A stretch of 64,000 bases of DNA from Megamonas hypermegale_A (GCF_030371585.1 NZ_JAUDCE010000001.1); one strand, 5' to 3'; positions 53,792-63,109 are shown, counted from the stretch's first letter. The notes: a model not told the origin generated them from the sequence alone. Numbers and translations are program-made.

Positions 53792-53821
53792 ATTATATCA
53801 CAGAAATATTTTAGATTGCAA
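53792..53821 (-). promoter_or_regulatory. Promoter of rpmB
   Basis: Read on the minus strand, TTGCAA and TATAAT are separated by 18 bases. Confidence 0.7.
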
Positions 53822-53927
53822 GCATTTTATTTATTTGTTTATGCAATTACTTGTAAATGCGGGTAATTCGTGATATTGTTATACCATAAATATTTAAGAA
53901 AATAATCTGTACAAAGGCGGTCATTCT

Positions 53928-55826
53928 ATGTTAAAAATCTGTTTCAGCCAATTTGAAGTTGAACCAGGTCATCCTGACCTTAATTTTTCTAAAATGCTTC
54001 AAGCTATAAATGAAGCAAAACAAAATCATGCCGATATCATCATCTTCCCGGAGATGGTCATTCCCGGCTATCTGCTCGGCGATACGTGGGAGCAGACTTC
54101 CTATTTAAAAGACTGTCTGGCCTACGGCGACGATATCATCGCCCAGTCGGACGATATCTGCATTATTTTCGGCAATATTGCCGTTGATTGGAGCAAAAAA
54201 AACACGGACGGGCGCGTGCGCAAATACAATGCTCTGTACGCGGCTTATCAGGGAAAATTAATCCAGCCGGAAAAATCGCCGTATCCGTTCGCGATAAAAA
54301 CGCTATTCCCAAACTACCGCGAATTTGACGACAGCCGCTACTTCTTCAGCCTGCAAAATCTGGCAACGGAAATAAACAAACCGGTCGAAGAACTTCTGTC
54401 ACCGATGAAAGTGAATATTAAAGGACAGGAATTTAATCTGGGCTGTATTTTATGTGAAGACGGCTGGAGCGACGATTATAATTTTTCACCGATAGATATT
54501 TTGTGCCAAAATTACAAGCTCGATATGCTCGTCAACATCTCGGCTTCTCCATATACTTTCGGCAAGAACAACAAACGCCACCGCGTTTTTTCCAAACAGG
54601 CGAAAGACAATAATGTTCCGCTCGTCTATGTAAATAATATCGGTATCCAAAACAACGGCAAAACCATCTATACATTCGACGGCTCCAGCACCGTTTATGA
54701 CGCTGATGGCAACATCATCGCCTGCTGTGCGGCCTACACCGAAAAAAATACGTATGTGGAATTATCTGCCGCAAAATCCTATCCGGCTCTGCCTGTGCCG
54801 CAAAACGACGATATCGCCAATATCTATCAGGCGCTCTGCTACGGTATCAAAAAGTTCCTGCACGATATCCGTATGAAAAAAGTAATTATCGGCATATCGG
54901 GCGGCATCGACTCGGCGGTGGCTTCCGCTCTGTATGCTCACGTTATCGGCAAGGAAAATGTTACATTAATTAATATGCCGAGTAAATTCAATTCGGAAAC
55001 GACAAAAGGACTGTCAAGCCAGCTGGCGCATAATCTCGGCTGCCACTATGCGATTGTGCCGATACAGGAAGTTGTCGATTTCACAGTAAATCAGTTTGAA
55101 CAGACGCAGGTGGAAAACCTGTCGACACAGGAAATAAATCATGTAAAAGTTTCATCCTTCGTCAAAGAAAACATTCAGGCGCGCGACCGCTCGGCACGCA
55201 TTCTCGCCGGCATGGCGGCTGCAATCGGCGGTGGCTTCACCTGCAATGCCAACAAAGCGGAAACGACAGTCGGCTATTCCACATTGTACGGCGACCAGTC
55301 CGGTTTTCTGGCGGCGCTTGCCGACCTTTGGAAATATCAGGTTTATGATTTGGCGCGCTATTTAAATAAGGAAGTTTATAAACGCGAAGTAATCCCGCAG
55401 GGAATTATCGACATCGTGCCGAGTGCGGAACTTTCCGCCGAACAGGATGTCGACGCCGGCAAGGGCGACCCGATAAAATATCCGTACCATGACTTTTTGT
55501 TCCGCTCGTTCGTCGAAAGCTGGCAAAAAGTAACGCCGGAGGATATTCTCATCTGGTACAGTGAAGGCACGCTGGAAGAACATCTCGGCTGTGAACAAGG
55601 CCTTGCAAAAAAATATTTCCCGACGGCCAAAGAATTCATCGCCGATTTGGAACGCTGGTGGAATTTATTTACCGGCATGGCTGTGGCCAAACGCATTCAG
55701 GCTCCGCCTATACTTGCCGTAAGCCGCCGCGCATACGGATTTGACCACCGCGAGTCGCAAAACGGCGCTTATTACACGAGAGCGTACAAACAGCTCAAAG
55801 CAAAGCTTCTGGGTGAGAGTGCATGA
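53928..55826 (+). CDS. nadE: Glutamine-dependent NAD+ synthetase
   Basis: NadE amidates deamido-NAD with glutamine. The N-terminal nitrilase-type glutaminase (residues about 1-270) has its triad: E in FPEMVIPGY, a Lys near QPEKSPYPF and Cys in ILCEDGWSDDY. The C-terminal synthetase carries the P-loop GISGGIDSAVASALY near residue 322. Length is 632 aa, normal for the two-domain form. It overlaps rsmD by four bases and begins an operon with rsmD and coaD. Confidence 0.96.
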   Translation: MLKICFSQFEVEPGHPDLNFSKMLQAINEAKQNHADIIIFPEMVIPGYLLGDTWEQTSYLKDCLAYGDDIIAQSDDICIIFGNIAVDWSKKNTDGRVRKYNALYAAYQGKLIQPEKSPYPFAIKTLFPNYREFDDSRYFFSLQNLATEINKPVEELLSPMKVNIKGQEFNLGCILCEDGWSDDYNFSPIDILCQNYKLDMLVNISASPYTFGKNNKRHRVFSKQAKDNNVPLVYVNNIGIQNNGKTIYTFDGSSTVYDADGNIIACCAAYTEKNTYVELSAAKSYPALPVPQNDDIANIYQALCYGIKKFLHDIRMKKVIIGISGGIDSAVASALYAHVIGKENVTLINMPSKFNSETTKGLSSQLAHNLGCHYAIVPIQEVVDFTVNQFEQTQVENLSTQEINHVKVSSFVKENIQARDRSARILAGMAAAIGGGFTCNANKAETTVGYSTLYGDQSGFLAALADLWKYQVYDLARYLNKEVYKREVIPQGIIDIVPSAELSAEQDVDAGKGDPIKYPYHDFLFRSFVESWQKVTPEDILIWYSEGTLEEHLGCEQGLAKKYFPTAKEFIADLERWWNLFTGMAVAKRIQAPPILAVSRRAYGFDHRESQNGAYYTRAYKQLKAKLLGESA

Positions 55827-56392
55827 GGATTATCACCGGCTCGGCACGCGGAGCGAAGCTGAAAGCGCCGAAAGGACAGAACACCAGACCGACGGCTGAC
55901 AGGATAAAAGAATCGCTGTTCAACATACTCGGTGCGTTTGTTTACGATAAAAAAGTTCTGGACATGTTCTCCGGCACAGGCAATTTGGCGCTGGAGGCAT
56001 TGAGCCGCGGAGCTTGTCACGCCGTCATGGTGGATACGGCGCAAGAGAGCATTGCCGCTATAAAATTCAACGCTCAGCATACGAAACTGCTTGACAAGGC
56101 TGAGATTTTAAAAGCGGATATCTTCGCCGCCGTAAAAAAGTTTCATCAAAAAAAGCTGAAATTTGATATAATATTTTGTGACCCGCCTTACCACAAAAAT
56201 CTATGTCTGCAAAGTTTAAAAATCCTGCATGAATATCCCGTGCTCAATAGCGGCGGGCTAATCATCATGGAACATGCCGCAGAAGACGTTCTGCCGGACA
56301 GTTATGAGGAGTTTTCCCTGCTGCGCCGCCAGAAATACGGTTCAACGACGCAGATAAGCATATATAAAACGACAGTTAAAAGCGAGGAATAA
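55823..56392 (+). CDS. rsmD: 16S rRNA (guanine966-N2)-methyltransferase
   Basis: RsmD methylates G966 of 16S rRNA. MRIITGSARGAKLKAP and RPTADRIKESLFNIL are diagnostic. The SAM motif DMFSGTGNLALEALSRGA and the catalytic DPPY (FCDPPYHKNL) are intact. Length is 189 aa. It is coupled to nadE (ATGA overlap) and lies five bases before coaD, the usual rsmD-coaD order. Confidence 0.96.
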   Translation: MRIITGSARGAKLKAPKGQNTRPTADRIKESLFNILGAFVYDKKVLDMFSGTGNLALEALSRGACHAVMVDTAQESIAAIKFNAQHTKLLDKAEILKADIFAAVKKFHQKKLKFDIIFCDPPYHKNLCLQSLKILHEYPVLNSGGLIIMEHAAEDVLPDSYEEFSLLRRQKYGSTTQISIYKTTVKSEE

Positions 56393-56396
56393 TACT

Positions 56397-56876
56397 ATGA
56401 TAACTGCAATCTGTCCGGGCAGCTTCGACCCGGTAACAAACGGCCATATCGATATATTCAAGCGCGCTACGAAAATGTTTGACAATGTCATTGTCGGCGT
56501 ATTCAACAACGTGCACAAAAAGCCGCTCTTTACGGTGGAGGAGCGCGTCGCCCTGTTAAAAGAAGCGACAAAAGGCATTCCCAATCTCACCGTGGATGCT
56601 TTCGGCGGTCTGCTGGCCGATTACGCGCATGATAAAAATGCTCACGTGATTGTCCGCGGTCTCCGCGATGCCAACGATTTTCTGTACGAATTTCCGCGCG
56701 CCATGCTGATTAAAAGTATGGCTCCCGACATCGAAAATATTTTTCTGACTACGGATAACCGTTACTATCACGTGTCCTCATCGGCAATCCGCGAGCTGGC
56801 GCAGTTCGGCGGAGATATTTCCGCTCTCGTTCCGCCGTGCGTGGAAAAAGCCATTCATGCCAAAGTTAAAAAATAA
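56397..56876 (+). CDS. coaD: Phosphopantetheine adenylyltransferase
   Basis: CoaD adenylates 4'-phosphopantetheine to dephospho-CoA. PGSFDPVTNGHIDIFKRA contains the HxGH-type nucleotide motif as NGHI, and the later YYHVSSSAIRELAQFGGDI holds the ISSS-like motif. Length is 159 aa. It is tightly linked behind rsmD. Confidence 0.96.
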   Translation: MITAICPGSFDPVTNGHIDIFKRATKMFDNVIVGVFNNVHKKPLFTVEERVALLKEATKGIPNLTVDAFGGLLADYAHDKNAHVIVRGLRDANDFLYEFPRAMLIKSMAPDIENIFLTTDNRYYHVSSSAIRELAQFGGDISALVPPCVEKAIHAKVKK

Positions 56877-56911
56877 TCTTTCTTAAATTAAATTTCAAAG
56901 GTTGGATTATA

Positions 56912-57394
56912 ATGGATATCATAAAAACACTTGATGAACTGGAAGAACTCGTTTCCAATTCTTCGCGGCTCGTTTTTACGAATAAATGTCTGATTGAAGA
57001 AGATGCGCTCGTCCGCCTCATTGACGATATTCGCAAAGACTGGCCGTCCGCCCTGAAAGAAGCGGAGGAAATCACGCAAAACCGCGACAAAATCATCGAA
57101 GACGCCCGCGCGGAAGCCAAAAACATCATCGAACAGGCCAAAGCCTACGCGCAGAAAAAGGCTTCCGAAGATGAAATAACGTTAGCCGCCAAAGCCAGAG
57201 CCAAAGAAATTCTGGAAAAGACATTCACGCAGTCGGAAGCCATGCGCAACGACTCCGTTCAATACGCCCAGCAGGTTTTCGACCATATGGGACTGTACGT
57301 GCAGAATGTCATGAACAACATTCAGGCAGCTAAAGAAGGCTTAAAAAATATTGAAGTAAAAAAAGAAGAACAGCCGTCTTCCGAAGAAAAATAA
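56912..57394 (+). CDS. Predicted coiled-coil protein, function unknown
   Basis: A protein of 160 aa that is mostly charged alpha helix. The stretch about 50-110 (NRDKIIEDARAEAKNIIEQAKAYAQKKA) has the Ala/Glu/Lys pattern of the b-subunit/V-type H-subunit coiled coil, so such proteins are often labelled ATPase-like. No membrane anchor or enzyme motif is seen. The C terminus is Lys/Glu-rich. It follows coaD in an operon-like run; this position is often held by a similar small helical protein in Firmicutes. Role unknown. Confidence 0.7.
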   Translation: MDIIKTLDELEELVSNSSRLVFTNKCLIEEDALVRLIDDIRKDWPSALKEAEEITQNRDKIIEDARAEAKNIIEQAKAYAQKKASEDEITLAAKARAKEILEKTFTQSEAMRNDSVQYAQQVFDHMGLYVQNVMNNIQAAKEGLKNIEVKKEEQPSSEEK

Positions 57395-57403
57395 TCACTG
57401 TAT

Positions 57404-57447
57404 AAAAAAGCTACTGTCTTGGATTTTTCAAGCAGCAGCTTTTTTCA
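57404..57447 (+). terminator. Terminator after the coaD operon
   Basis: The stem AAAAAAGCT..CTG / CAG..AGCTTTTTT. Confidence 0.8.
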
Positions 57448-57466
57448 TGAAGAAAGGAATTTGTAA

Positions 57467-59311
57467 TTGATTAAACTAGAACCTTCGATTTTACAATCGG
57501 TAACCAAACCGGCCCGTTACACCGGCGGTGAACTCAATGCCGCACATAAAAATCACGCCCAGATGAAATGCACCTTTGCGCTTTCCATGCCCGACGTATA
57601 CGAAGTCGGCATGTCCAATCTAGGGCTGAAAATTCTCTATGAAGTATTGAACGAACGCGAAGATACCGTAGCGGAACGTGTCTATGCTCCGTGGCTCGAC
57701 ATGGAGGAAAAAATGCGCGAGCATAATATTCCGCTTTACGCTCTGGAATCGTTCACACCGCTCAAAGAATTCGATTTTGTCGGTTTTTCCCTGCAATACG
57801 AAATGATTTACACGAATGTGCTCAACATGCTCGATTTGGCGGGCATTGCCCTTTGGCAGAAAGACCGCGGCGAGGACGAACCGTTCATCGTCGGCGGCGG
57901 TCCGTGCGTCTACAATGTCGAGCCTGTCGCCGCCTTCTTCGACTTTTTCGTCATCGGTGAAGGCGAAGAAGTTCTAAACGAAATAGTCGACACATTCATC
58001 AAATGGAAGGAAAACGGCAAAAAAGGCGGCCGAAACGGCTTTTTACGCGAAGTGGCAAAGCTCGACGGCATATACGTTCCGTCCCTGTATGAAGCCCATT
58101 ACAACGAGGACAATACATTTAAAGAAATCGTGCCGCTGGCAGATGAAGCAAAACCGGTTATAAAAAAACGCGTAATCAAGGACTTCCGCAATGCGTTCGC
58201 CATAAAAAAACCGGTACTGCCGTATATCGAAATTGTGCATGACCGCGTAATGCTGGAACTGTTCCGCGGCTGTACGCGCGGCTGCCGCTTCTGTCAGGCT
58301 GGTATATCCTACCGCCCTGTACGGGAACGCACGGCAGACAGACTGCGCACCATTGCCAAAGAACTGCTCGACAATACGGGCTACAATGAAATGTCGCTGA
58401 CTTCGCTGAGTTCCGCCGATTACAGCTGCCTCAACGAAATCGTCGACGACCTCATGGAGGATTACAAAGACGAGCGCGTTTCCTTCTCGCTACCTTCCCT
58501 GCGCATCGACAGCTTCTCCATCGACCTAGCGCATAAAATGCAGCAGGTGCGAAAAAGCGGACTGACGTTTGCACCGGAAGCCGGAACGCAACGGCTGCGC
58601 GACGTCATCAACAAAGGCGTTACGGAAGAAAATCTCATGGAAGCAACCGGCGCAGCTTTCCGCCACGGCTGGAAAACGGTTAAGCTGTATTTCATGATGG
58701 GTCTGCCGACGGAAACGGACGAAGACATTATCGGCATCGCCGAGCTCGGCACTAAAGTTGCCCGCCTGTACCGCTATATAACGAAACGGCGCGATATAAA
58801 AGTGACTGTCAGCGTATCGTGCTTCGTGCCAAAGCCGTTTACGCCGTTCCAGTGGTTCCCGCAGAATACGCTGGAAGAATTTCAGCGCAAGCAGCAGCTG
58901 TTGAAATCGCATATCACCGACCGCGCCGTGCAGTTCAATTACCATACGGCGACAACGAGCGAGCTGGAAGGCGTCATCTCGCGCGGCGACAGACGACTGA
59001 GCCGCGTCATCTATCAGGCATGGAAAGACGGCGCCAAATTCGACGGCTGGAGCGAGGAATTCAAATACGACGTCTGGATGAATGCTTTCTCTAAATGCAA
59101 TATCGACCCGTATTTCTACAACAGACGCGAATACAGCTTTACGGAAAAACTGCCGTGGGAACATACCACACCGGCCGTCAGCAAGAAATTCCTGCAAAGA
59201 GAATACGAAAAAGCCTTAAAGGGCGAACTGACGCATGACTGCCGCCATGATAACTGCAACGGCTGCGGCATCTGCCCTGCACTCGGCACGGATATGGACA
59301 CGATAAAATAA
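57467..59311 (+). CDS. TIGR03960-type radical SAM protein
   Basis: A radical SAM protein of 614 aa with the three-Cys cluster motif CTRGCRFCQAG near residue 268. The preceding N-terminal part (PDVYEVGMSNLGLKILYEVLN, FVGFSLQYEMIYTNVLNML) resembles a B12-binding-like domain. The late region has CRHDNCNGCGICPALG, a further Cys-rich site. It belongs to the TIGR03960 family, nearly always next to the TIGR03936 gene that follows here. A tRNA/rRNA modification role has been supposed, without proof known to me. The start is a TTG behind GAAAGGA. Confidence 0.9.
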   Translation: MIKLEPSILQSVTKPARYTGGELNAAHKNHAQMKCTFALSMPDVYEVGMSNLGLKILYEVLNEREDTVAERVYAPWLDMEEKMREHNIPLYALESFTPLKEFDFVGFSLQYEMIYTNVLNMLDLAGIALWQKDRGEDEPFIVGGGPCVYNVEPVAAFFDFFVIGEGEEVLNEIVDTFIKWKENGKKGGRNGFLREVAKLDGIYVPSLYEAHYNEDNTFKEIVPLADEAKPVIKKRVIKDFRNAFAIKKPVLPYIEIVHDRVMLELFRGCTRGCRFCQAGISYRPVRERTADRLRTIAKELLDNTGYNEMSLTSLSSADYSCLNEIVDDLMEDYKDERVSFSLPSLRIDSFSIDLAHKMQQVRKSGLTFAPEAGTQRLRDVINKGVTEENLMEATGAAFRHGWKTVKLYFMMGLPTETDEDIIGIAELGTKVARLYRYITKRRDIKVTVSVSCFVPKPFTPFQWFPQNTLEEFQRKQQLLKSHITDRAVQFNYHTATTSELEGVISRGDRRLSRVIYQAWKDGAKFDGWSEEFKYDVWMNAFSKCNIDPYFYNRREYSFTEKLPWEHTTPAVSKKFLQREYEKALKGELTHDCRHDNCNGCGICPALGTDMDTIK

Positions 59312-59329
59312 AGAAAGGCAGTTGTACAA

Positions 59330-60013
59330 ATGATAAAATACCGTTTAAAAATCACCAAAGGTGAACCGATAAGATATATCTCCCATCTCGACTTTGCCGC
59401 GCTCATGCAAAGAGCCATCTGCCGCTCCCATTTGCCGGCGGCATACTCGGAAGGATTTAATCCGCATATGAAAATCGCCTTTGCCTCCGCTCTGTCGGTC
59501 GGCATAACGAGCACCTGCGAATATATGGATTTGGAACTCAAAAAAGATGTCTGCCAGCCGGAAGTTTTCGATAAACTGCGGGCGGCACTGCCTCCGGGAG
59601 TGGAACTTTTGCAGGTAAAACAGATAGACATGCGCTCCAAAGCGCTCATGTCCGTAGTGGATGAAGGCTCCTACGAAATAAAAATGCCGCTGCCGGAGGA
59701 TTTGGACAAACTGCAGCACGCCGTAGATACGTTCAACAAAACGGCGCAGATTATCATCACGCGCGAAACGCCGAAAAAGCGCAAAGAAATCGAAATAAAG
59801 CAGTATATGCCGAAAAAAATCACGCTTACGGCGAAAAACAACGTATTAAAATTACAGCTGAACATAAAAATAACTTCCACCGGAACGGTTAAACCAAACG
59901 AAGTTCTGGAAGTGTTAAACCGCGAATTTCAGCTTGACCTGCCAGTAAAAGAAGCTCTAATCTGCCGCACGGGGCTGTATCATCAGGGAAAAAATCTTAT
60001 AGACATCGATTAA
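59330..60013 (+). CDS. TIGR03936/DUF2344 family protein
   Basis: A protein of 227 aa whose start (MIKYRLKITKGEPIRYISHLDF) and SEGFNPHMKIAFASALSVGI are typical of the DUF2344/TIGR03936 family. It partners the TIGR03960 radical SAM protein, of which it can also be a C-terminal fusion in other bacteria. Function unknown. It follows by 18 bases and ends at a terminator; the ribonuclease G gene often found next is absent. Confidence 0.88.
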   Translation: MIKYRLKITKGEPIRYISHLDFAALMQRAICRSHLPAAYSEGFNPHMKIAFASALSVGITSTCEYMDLELKKDVCQPEVFDKLRAALPPGVELLQVKQIDMRSKALMSVVDEGSYEIKMPLPEDLDKLQHAVDTFNKTAQIIITRETPKKRKEIEIKQYMPKKITLTAKNNVLKLQLNIKITSTGTVKPNEVLEVLNREFQLDLPVKEALICRTGLYHQGKNLIDID

Positions 60014-60017
60014 CAGG

Positions 60018-60062
60018 AAAGTTCGTTTTTCTTCACCATGAAGAGAAGCGAACTTTTTTTAT
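60018..60062 (+). terminator. Terminator after the TIGR03936 gene
   Basis: The stem AAAGTTCG/CGAACTTT with an extended inner pairing (tttttcttc/gaagagaa) is followed by TTTTTTATTTT. Confidence 0.88.
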
Positions 60063-60164
60063 TTTATGAGTAGAAAAAAAGGAATTTTTGAAGATATAGC
60101 GAAAAATAATAATATAACAAATTGAATTCATACTATAATGTTTCATTATAAGGAGGATTTTATC

Positions 60165-60545
60165 ATGGGTAAAATAAATAAAATTTTAGTTCCGGTAGAC
60201 GGTTCGGATAATGCGTGCAAAGCTGTTGACCGCGCAATCGACATGGCGGAAAAAGCAAAAGCTTCATTAGAATTTGTATATGTTGCCAGCCATATCAACG
60301 AACACATTCCTAGCGAAATCGTTTTTGACCGCATCTGGGAAAAACTGCCGCAGGGCATTGCAGCTACAAAACACGTGGAAACAGGTTCCCGTCCGAAAGC
60401 CATTATCAGAGTGGCGCAGGAAACCAATTCCGATATAATCATCATGGGAAGCCGCGGCCTCGGTATTTTCAAAGGAGCGTTAATCGGCAGTGTAAGCCAG
60501 AAAGTTATTGAAGATTCTCCTATCCCTGTTATGGTAGTAAAATAA
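60165..60545 (+). CDS. Universal stress protein (UspA family)
   Basis: A single-domain Usp of 126 aa with KILVPVDGSDNACKAVDRAIDMA at the start. The C-terminal ATP-binding motif reads MGSRGLGIFKGALIGSVSQKVI (GxxGxxxxxxGSxxxxV), so it is probably the ATP-binding type. The start at 60165 follows AAGGAGG; an upstream ATG at 60138 lacks a site. It is followed by a carbonic anhydrase gene 28 bases later. Confidence 0.92.
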   Translation: MGKINKILVPVDGSDNACKAVDRAIDMAEKAKASLEFVYVASHINEHIPSEIVFDRIWEKLPQGIAATKHVETGSRPKAIIRVAQETNSDIIIMGSRGLGIFKGALIGSVSQKVIEDSPIPVMVVK

Positions 60546-60573
60546 ACCAAGATATATCGGGAGGAACATTTCA

Positions 60574-61083
60574 ATGATTTACACTTATAAATCGCATACA
60601 CCGAAAATAGCCAAAACGGCACTCGTTCATCCCAGTGCCGTAGTTATCGGTGATGTTACCATAGGTGAGCACAGTACCATTTGGCCGGGAGCCGTACTGC
60701 GCGGCGACCTGCAGCCGATTTACGTCGGTGATTACACAAATATTCAGGACAATGTTACAGTACACGTAATGAGCGATGAACCTATTCATATCGGCAGTTA
60801 CGTTACAATCGGCCATAATGCCGTTATTCACTGCAGTAAAGTCGGGGATACTACACTTATCGGAATGGGAGCAATCCTGCTCGGTTACAGCGAAATAGGA
60901 CACAACAGCGTAATCGGAGCCGGTACACTTATCACCGAGCATAAAAAACTGCCGAACAATTCCATGATATACGGCTCACCGGCAAAAGTAATCCGCGCTC
61001 TGCGTGAAGATGAAATCGAAGCATTGCGAAAATCGGCAGAGCATTACCATCTTTTAGCACAAAACTACAAAAACGAAGAATAA
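60574..61083 (+). CDS. Gamma-class carbonic anhydrase-like protein
   Basis: A left-handed beta-helix hexapeptide-repeat protein of 169 aa (YrdA/PaaY type). The three zinc His candidates lie in VTVHVMSDEPIHIG, VTIGHNAVIHCSKV and the region before it. Repeats such as IGDVTIGEHSTIWPGAVLRGD are clear. These proteins hydrate CO2 or have unknown activity. It is in a run with usp, ndk and the adenosyltransferase. Confidence 0.9.
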   Translation: MIYTYKSHTPKIAKTALVHPSAVVIGDVTIGEHSTIWPGAVLRGDLQPIYVGDYTNIQDNVTVHVMSDEPIHIGSYVTIGHNAVIHCSKVGDTTLIGMGAILLGYSEIGHNSVIGAGTLITEHKKLPNNSMIYGSPAKVIRALREDEIEALRKSAEHYHLLAQNYKNEE

Positions 61084-61098
61084 TTAGGAGTGTTACTT

Positions 61099-61557
61099 AT
61101 GATACAGAGAACGTTGGTACTGATTAAACCTGATGCAGTAGTGAATTATCATATCGGTAATATTATCGACCGCTATGAACGCGAAAAATTCGATATAGTG
61201 GCTATGCGCATGTTGGAAATGGACGACTGCATAGCTTCCAAACACTATGCTGAACATGTAGGCAAACCGTATTACCAGCGTTTAGTCGATTTTATGGCTA
61301 CGGACAGAATTGTCGCTCTCGTCGTTGAAGGTGAAAACGTCATTGAACGCGTACGCGAAATACACGGAAAAACAGACCCTGCTCAGGCAAAACCGGGCAC
61401 AATCCGCGCCGACTTCGCTTTATCCAAAACGGTAAACTCCGTTCACGCTTCCGACAGCCCGGAAAGCGCCGAACGCGAAGTACACGTATTTTTCAGTGAA
61501 ACGGAAATCTACCAGCCAAATCATAATATTGATTTTAGCGTATTTAATGACGACTGA
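61099..61557 (+). CDS. ndk: Nucleoside diphosphate kinase
   Basis: Ndk transfers phosphate from ATP to NDPs. The N-terminal RTLVLIKPDAV and the active-site His region TVNSVHASDSPESAEREV are present. Length is 152 aa, at the long end for the family. The ATG at 61099 follows TTAGGAG. Confidence 0.95.
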   Translation: MIQRTLVLIKPDAVVNYHIGNIIDRYEREKFDIVAMRMLEMDDCIASKHYAEHVGKPYYQRLVDFMATDRIVALVVEGENVIERVREIHGKTDPAQAKPGTIRADFALSKTVNSVHASDSPESAEREVHVFFSETEIYQPNHNIDFSVFNDD

Positions 61558-61567
61558 GAGGTAAACT

Positions 61568-62065
61568 ATGTCGATTTGTACAAAAACAGGTGATAAAGGC
61601 ACCACTTCCTTATATACAGGTCAGCGCGTAGCCAAAAATTCTCTGCGTGTCAAAGCTTACGGAACGGTGGATGAAGTTACCTCCGCACTCGGTCTGGCAC
61701 GAGCTTTCAGCGAAAAAGAGGAAATAAAAACTCTATTGCTTCAGCTTGAACAGACCAATCTGAAATTGATGGCGGATTTGGCCAGCATCACGGATAAATA
61801 TTACATCACTCAGGACGTAATTGATGATATCGAAGCCAAAATCGCCGAATTTGAAGGCAAACTGCCGCCGATAAAGGCGTTTATAATGCCGGGCGCAACC
61901 AAAGCAGGAGCATTTCTTGATTTAGCACGCACAACGGTTCGCCGCGCCGAACGCGAAGTTTTAACACTGGCTGCTGAAGAAGAAATCAATCCTAATGTAA
62001 AAATCTATTTAAACCGTTTATCCGATTTAGCTTTTTTACTGATGCGCACCGAAGAAGAATTATAA
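61568..62065 (+). CDS. Cob(I)yrinic acid a,c-diamide adenosyltransferase (PduO type)
   Basis: A PduO-type ATP:corrinoid adenosyltransferase of 165 aa, needed for coenzyme B12. The N-terminal TKTGDKGTTSLYTGQRV binds ATP, followed by YGTVDEVTSALGLAR and the active region ARTTVRRAEREV with LNRLSDLAFLLMRTEE. It follows ndk by 10 bases and is the last gene before a terminator. Confidence 0.93.
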   Translation: MSICTKTGDKGTTSLYTGQRVAKNSLRVKAYGTVDEVTSALGLARAFSEKEEIKTLLLQLEQTNLKLMADLASITDKYYITQDVIDDIEAKIAEFEGKLPPIKAFIMPGATKAGAFLDLARTTVRRAEREVLTLAAEEEINPNVKIYLNRLSDLAFLLMRTEEEL

Positions 62066-62077
62066 AATATAAATTTC

Positions 62078-62112
62078 CAAAGGAACAGATTTCCAGTCTG
62101 TTCCTTTGTTTT
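62078..62112 (+). terminator. Terminator after the adenosyltransferase gene
   Basis: A 12-bp perfect stem CAAAGGAACAGA/TCTGTTCCTTTG is followed by TTTTAA. Confidence 0.85.
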
Positions 62113-62327
62113 AATGCCAGCTGAAATCATTATGATGTACAAAGCGTATATTGTTTTAAAGTATTTATATAGAGTTGCTACACTTATTTTCCCTTTGTCC
62201 ATTGTTATAACCTGATAAATATGGCATAATAAAATTGTCAGTCAGTCTATTTGTCTAAAGGTTTATAAATTTATGGAAGAATTTCAACCGCTCCAAACAA
62301 TAATAAGATATTATTGGGGATGATTAT

Positions 62328-63041
62328 ATGATTGAAATAAATAAAATTGATAAATATTTTGGACAAATAAAAGTATTGAATGATTGCAGTTTAACTATTA
62401 AAAACGGTGATTTTATTGAAATTATCGGAGCAAAAGGAGCAGGCAAATCTGCTTTAATGAAAATGATTGCCGGATTTATTAAACCTGACCATGGATATGT
62501 ACTGATTGACCACAAATTGCCGTATAAACAGATATTTAACATCGGATACGTATCGAAAGATACCAACTGGTATAAAAATCTTACGGTTGAAGAAAATATT
62601 TTATTATCGGCCAAAAAGCATGAAATTTCTCCGGATGAAGCCGCATCCATTACTGCTAAAATTTTAGACTTCCTCAAAATAACCGATATAAAGAATTGTT
62701 TAGCCGGTGAATTATCACCTGAAATGAAATTTAAATTATCATTGGCTGTAATCATGGTGTATAAACCACTAATTTTATTAATAGAAATTCCCCGCGAACT
62801 CAGTTCAAACGAAAAATTTACGGAAGAATTATGGTCGCTGCTGGAAAAAGCCAATGAATACAATATCACTATAATCGTAGCTACAACCTGTTTGAATAAA
62901 ATCAAACGATGCAACAAAATAGTATTGATGGATAAGGGCGAAATCATATTAATTGACAGCTGGCACAACTTAAAGGATAAAATAGCGCATGAAGATTTTT
63001 CGCTTAAAGATTTGCTGTCTGAATTCACGAACACAAAATAA
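62328..63041 (+). CDS. Degenerate ABC-type ATP-binding protein
   Basis: An ABC ATPase-fold protein of 237 aa. Walker A is good (GAKGAGKSALMK, residues about 33-44), and the lipid-style N terminus (MIEINKIDKYFG) is typical. The rest is decayed: the signature LSGGQ reads LSPEM, Walker B reads LILLIEIP with Ile in place of the Asp, and the H-loop His is missing (IIVATTCLNK). It may bind ATP without hydrolysing it, or be a regulatory or inactive half. The base composition is AT-richer than most neighbours. A permease gene lies on the opposite strand nearby, and no intact partner is visible. Confidence 0.82.
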   Translation: MIEINKIDKYFGQIKVLNDCSLTIKNGDFIEIIGAKGAGKSALMKMIAGFIKPDHGYVLIDHKLPYKQIFNIGYVSKDTNWYKNLTVEENILLSAKKHEISPDEAASITAKILDFLKITDIKNCLAGELSPEMKFKLSLAVIMVYKPLILLIEIPRELSSNEKFTEELWSLLEKANEYNITIIVATTCLNKIKRCNKIVLMDKGEIILIDSWHNLKDKIAHEDFSLKDLLSEFTNTK

Positions 63042-63071
63042 AAACATTCACTTCGCCATTTTGTAAGCATT

Positions 63072-63109
63072 AGCGATATCAGACTTTCTCTGATATCGCT
63101 TTTTTGTTT
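63072..63109 (+). terminator. Terminator after the ABC-like gene
   Basis: A 12-bp perfect stem AGCGATATCAGA/TCTGATATCGCT is followed by TTTTTGTTTT. Confidence 0.88.
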
